The translations under genes and the position numbers were made by a program. Shown here one piece after another: positions 3,412 to 6,376 of a DNA stretch of 6,376 nt. The notes under the pieces were generated by a model. The model did not search any database, was not told where the DNA came from, and saw nothing but the letters and a program-made list of their open reading frames with translations. Source of the stretch: Methanobacteriota archaeon (GTDB taxonomy: Archaea > Thermoplasmatota > Thermoplasmata > JAUWGG01); contig JAUWGG010000064.1 in assembly GCA_030606525.1 (NCBI GenBank), forward strand, positions 1 to 6,376. The letters run 5' to 3'. Positions within the stretch are counted from its first letter, which is position 1, and the number at the start of each line of letters is the position of its first letter.

Positions 3412-6376
3412 CGACATCCATTTCCTTCTCTAACATAGTTAGCTGATGCTGATCCAATATTGAAGGATTTAAAGAAATCAATAAAATGGACTGAGATACA
3501 GCTATTAGGTCTTTTAAAGATTGAATGAATCTGAGAACAATTGGAAAATCATTGCGTGTTATGAGGTATTCTATACCATCTAACAGGGCTACACCCTCAT
3601 CCTTTCTTAAGAATTGCTGAAATGCTAAGTTAAGCTTCTCCAAATCTTTTGCTCTTATTGCCTTCTCTCCACCAACATCTGAGAGCCATATAATCGCTGT
3701 ATCCTTCAAATCAAATTGCTCCTTAACTTTAGCTGGGTGGGTTCGTGTCACACAAAAACCTCTTAGACCGCGTTTTGTGTAATCTGCTAAGAGATTATAC
3801 GTTAGTTTTGGTTTTTCCTCTTTGATCAAATAGGCAAATGTCTTTTTTAGCTCAACTGCCTCCCATTTCTTTTCCTCTTTTTCCTCTTTTTCTTCTAAGA
3901 CCTCTTTCTCTCTGACCAACAGTTTTTGACCGCATCTTCCACATTGCTCATCCTCAGGACCAACTCGCCCACTGCACAAGGGACACAGTACCTCTTTTTC
4001 TATTCTTTTTTCCTTCGATTGTTTAAGGTATTCTCTTATTCTTTCAACTTGCGATGCACTTATCCCTTCGATCTTCAACAGATACTCACTTTTCGCTCTT
4101 TTCAATTGTTCTTCATTCTTATAGCCAGCTTCAATCATGGCTACTGCCTTCTTGGCAGTTATGCCAGGGATCTTGATGAATGAAGTTATGCCTTCTTTCA
4201 TATGCAGAGGTGAAATGCCTATAGTGATCTTTTCACCTTCAATGAACCATTCAACAATGTAATCCTCATCAACCTCTCCGTCAACGAACTTCAATTTTCG
4301 ACAGCGGGTCTCAAATTCAATCAAATCACATTTGTCTTTTAAAATTTCAGCAAGTTCTTCTGACATCGAAGCACCCACATCAACGAAATCCTCCACATCC
4401 ATGTCTATCTCTTTTCGCATCTGCTGTATCCTTCTGATCAACTCACGTGCAAATCCTTCTGATTTGATCTCGTTCGTTATCTCCAGATCCACATATATGA
4501 TACCACCTTCAAATTCTTCACTAACCACTTCTTTGGGAAGGTTAGTTTTGAAGGTTACCATATCCTGTTGTATCTTTACAAGAACACCTTCAATGCCTAT
4601 CTTGTATTCTCCTTTCTCCATTTCCTCCTTGATCCTTTCTGCTGGTTTTGCTTTGAGCAATCTTTCTATCTTGCTCGACCATTGTTTATACACCTTTCCT
4701 ATGGCTTCTGGATCTGGTCTTACTTCTAAGGTCAACCCCCTCCATTCCATACCTGGATCTATGACTTCCATTTCCTTGGTGTTCGTTTGCTGTAAGATCA
4801 CAGATCTCAGTGATTTAACAGAGGATGCAACCTCATCCGAAGCGGCCTTTACAGCGATCCTCTTCACAGGCCAGCGCAATTTCAGACCTTTCCTCTGTCT
4901 AATCTTGGATACTACCTCTACAATATTTTGGGCGATGACCATGCTCTTTTCCAGATCGGGGTTGATTAGAGTTTGATCGCATATGGGCCAATCACACATA
5001 TGCACACTCAATAGGCGACCATCCAAATTTTGGTATACGGTTTCTGAGATGTGAGGGGCAATCGGAGCCAAAAGCTTGGATAAGTTCATCAATACTTCAT
5101 GCAGCACTTTATAAGCTGACAACTTCTTTTTATCTTCCCCTTCGATCCAAGTTCTTTCACGAATGAGTTTAATGTACCATCTGGACAGCGCCTCTAATAT
5201 GAAATGCTCAATTGCTCTGCAGGTCTTATGCAATTCGTATTCTTTTATTGTTTCATCCACATCGACCTTCAAATTCTCGAGCTTTGAGAGAAGCCATTTA
5301 TCCTCCGGTCTTAGATAACCTTTCAGCTCTTCAAACGAAATAGAAGGATCGAAGCAGTCTATGGACATATACAAAGTTGAGAAAACATACACATTCCAGA
5401 GTATGTTCAAAGTGCGATTTGCTTCTTTAACACCCTCCATAGAGAAGTTTATGTCTTCCCATGGAGCATTCGTCTTAAGAAAATAGAATCTAAGGGAATC
5501 AACTCCATATTTTGCTATTACCTCTTGAGGATCGATAACATTACCTAAGCTCTTTGACATTGGCTGACCTTTGCCGTCCAACAGCCAACCGTGCATTAGA
5601 ACAGAATTATATGGTGCCTTATCAAATACAATGGTGCTTGATCCCAACTGTGAATAGAACCATCCTCGAGTTTGGTCATGAGCCTCGGTGATCCATCGAC
5701 ATGGCCACCATCTTTCAAATTGCGCTTTTTCAGCAGGATAATTAAGTTGAGCCCATGAGCAAATGCCGGCCTCGAACCAAACATCCACTATATCCTCTAT
5801 ACGCCTCATTTTTTTATTGCATTTTGAACACTTGAACTCTATCTCATCAATCCATGGTCTGTGAAGGTTCATTCCCTCTTTGTAGTTATCACTCTCTTTG
5901 AGCTCCTCTATCGAGCCGATGATCTTAATTTCACCGCATTCGCATTCCCATATTGGTATTGGTATGCCCCAATATCGCTGTCTAGATATACACCAATCAC
6001 GGGCATTTTCAACCCAATCTTTCTGTCTTGAGGACCCTGCCCATTCTGGTGTCCAATCTATTCTATCTATTTCCGCCAGCATCTTGTCTTTTACTTCTGT
6101 CACCTTCAAAAACCACTGGCTTGTGGTCCGATAAATGATTGGGATCTTGCATCGCCAGCAGTGTCCATATCTATGTGTGATTGTACTATCAAAAAGAATG
6201 AAATTCATATCCTTCAGATATTCAATTATTTTTTTATCAGCGTCTTTCACGTATTCTCCTCTATATTTTTCCCCCACTTCATTTGTGAAAAACCCACTTT
6301 CATCAACTGGACAAAAGGGAGGTATATCGTGTTCTATACCTATATCGAAATCATCTGGTCCATGACCAGGTGCAAT
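3395..6376 (-). CDS. ileS: isoleucyl-tRNA synthetase fused to HhH, zinc ribbon and DUF835 domains (5' end beyond window)
   Basis: Class I synthetase that charges tRNA-Ile in the cytoplasm. The frame is open to the right edge, so 993 residues are visible and the HIGH motif and most of the editing domain are missing. Numbered from the edge: the end of the CP1 editing domain with IAPGHGPDDF (1-10); HCWRCKIPIIYR (72-83) and SQWF; WCISRQRYWGIPIP (128-141); zinc cysteines at 145/147 and 183/186; DVWFEAG (198-204); AHDQTRGWFYSQ (232-243); the KMSKS loop, here PMSKS (272-276); the anticodon-binding domain including RWYIKLIRERTW (399-410) and LAPIAPHISETVY (436-448); and an archaeal/eukaryotic-type C-terminal region to about 724. 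The wording (RGWF, RQRYWG) fits IleRS better than ValRS or LeuRS. Residues 726-993 are an extra extension not expected in this enzyme; it is in frame without interruption, and the Met at 726 has no ribosome site before it, so it is a true fusion. Confidence 0.95.
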   Translation of the reverse strand: MAPGHGPDDFDIGIEHDIPPFCPVDESGFFTNEVGEKYRGEYVKDADKKIIEYLKDMNFILFDSTITHRYGHCWRCKIPIIYRTTSQWFLKVTEVKDKMLAEIDRIDWTPEWAGSSRQKDWVENARDWCISRQRYWGIPIPIWECECGEIKIIGSIEELKESDNYKEGMNLHRPWIDEIEFKCSKCNKKMRRIEDIVDVWFEAGICSWAQLNYPAEKAQFERWWPCRWITEAHDQTRGWFYSQLGSSTIVFDKAPYNSVLMHGWLLDGKGQPMSKSLGNVIDPQEVIAKYGVDSLRFYFLKTNAPWEDINFSMEGVKEANRTLNILWNVYVFSTLYMSIDCFDPSISFEELKGYLRPEDKWLLSKLENLKVDVDETIKEYELHKTCRAIEHFILEALSRWYIKLIRERTWIEGEDKKKLSAYKVLHEVLMNLSKLLAPIAPHISETVYQNLDGRLLSVHMCDWPICDQTLINPDLEKSMVIAQNIVEVVSKIRQRKGLKLRWPVKRIAVKAASDEVASSVKSLRSVILQQTNTKEMEVIDPGMEWRGLTLEVRPDPEAIGKVYKQWSSKIERLLKAKPAERIKEEMEKGEYKIGIEGVLVKIQQDMVTFKTNLPKEVVSEEFEGGIIYVDLEITNEIKSEGFARELIRRIQQMRKEIDMDVEDFVDVGASMSEELAEILKDKCDLIEFETRCRKLKFVDGEVDEDYIVEWFIEGEKITIGISPLHMKEGITSFIKIPGITAKKAVAMIEAGYKNEEQLKRAKSEYLLKIEGISASQVERIREYLKQSKEKRIEKEVLCPLCSGRVGPEDEQCGRCGQKLLVREKEVLEEKEEKEEKKWEAVELKKTFAYLIKEEKPKLTYNLLADYTKRGLRGFCVTRTHPAKVKEQFDLKDTAIIWLSDVGGEKAIRAKDLEKLNLAFQQFLRKDEGVALLDGIEYLITRNDFPIVLRFIQSLKDLIAVSQSILLISLNPSILDQHQLTMLEKEMDVVIDQI
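3398..4201 (-). other. C-terminal extension of IleRS: tandem HhH, zinc ribbon, Glu/Lys linker, DUF835
   Basis: This part of the ileS product spans residues 726-993 of the visible fragment. It has two helix-hairpin-helix units like the RadA/Rad51 N-terminus (IPGITAKKAVAMIEAGY and KIEGISASQVERI, about 4019-4201), a zinc ribbon with C798, C801, C812 and C815 (CPLC and CGRCG, 3932-3985), a Glu/Lys-rich segment (about 3860-3916), and DUF835 (about 3407-3850) with RGLRGFCVTRTHP, AIIWLSD and GVALLDGIEYLI. HhH domains usually bind nucleic acid without sequence specificity, so a tRNA- or DNA-binding aid is a reasonable guess. DUF835 has no established function that I can name; it is seen mainly in archaea. 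Confidence 0.8.

Noticed and set aside
3860..3916. Glu/Lys-rich stretch as a tandem DNA repeat
   Set aside because: The repeated EEK codons are short and irregular; it reads as a charged flexible or coiled linker between zinc ribbon and DUF835.
4199..4201. Internal ATG as the start of a separate HhH-DUF835 protein
   Set aside because: The preceding bases on the minus strand (ACCTCTGCAT) carry no ribosome site or TATA box, and the frame is continuous with ileS.
4332..4976. A 214-codon open frame on the plus strand
   Set aside because: It lies wholly antisense to the conserved ileS C-terminal region, has serine/isoleucine-rich composition typical of reverse-frame shadows, and matches no family I know.
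3395..6376. Valyl- or leucyl-tRNA synthetase as the identity of the large gene
   Set aside because: The DQTRGWFYSQ, CISRQRYWGIPIP and SLGNVIDP wordings and the archaeal/eukaryotic C-terminal region fit IleRS best.

Overview
The window looks archaeal. The alanyl-tRNA synthetase has the archaeal N-terminal cysteine cluster and motif 2 wording (NPLVISQPCIR, FEMMAHHAF). The isoleucyl-tRNA synthetase has an archaeal/eukaryotic-type C-terminal region, and the DHH protein is of the archaeal RecJ/GAN kind. Promoters are TATA-box-like, ribosome binding sites are GGAGG-like, and TTG and GTG starts occur. A DUF835 domain next to a zinc ribbon and a helix-hairpin-helix points, by inference only, to the Thermoplasmata side of the Euryarchaeota. 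Base composition is moderately AT-rich by eye.

All five genes lie on the minus strand, so transcription runs from the right edge to the left. (1) 3395-6376: ileS, cut by the right edge so that its N-terminal part is missing. After the normal synthetase it carries about 268 extra residues: tandem helix-hairpin-helix, a four-cysteine zinc ribbon, a charged Glu/Lys linker and a DUF835 domain. (2) 1934-3346: a RecJ-like DHH phosphoesterase, probably starting at a TTG behind a GGAGG site, with TATA-like sequences in the 48-bp gap before it. (3) 1369-1929 and (4) 960-1394: two small proteins, each with two membrane helices followed by a basic, beta-rich cytoplasmic domain resembling a PH-like fold. 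They are packed behind recJ (4-bp gap, then 26-bp overlap) and are probably one transcription unit with it. (5) 1-885: alaS, cut by the left edge so that only its first 295 residues are visible. It probably has its own leaderless promoter, just downstream of a T-run/inverted repeat that may end the recJ operon.

The genes supply two aminoacyl-tRNA synthetases (translation), a nuclease/phosphoesterase related to the archaeal replisome-associated RecJ/Cdc45 group (DNA replication or repair), and two unrecognised membrane proteins. The most unusual items are the ileS fusion and the tandem membrane/PH-like pair translationally packed behind recJ. I see no RNA genes, mobile elements, CRISPR arrays or long repeats, and no gene-free stretch longer than about 75 bp.
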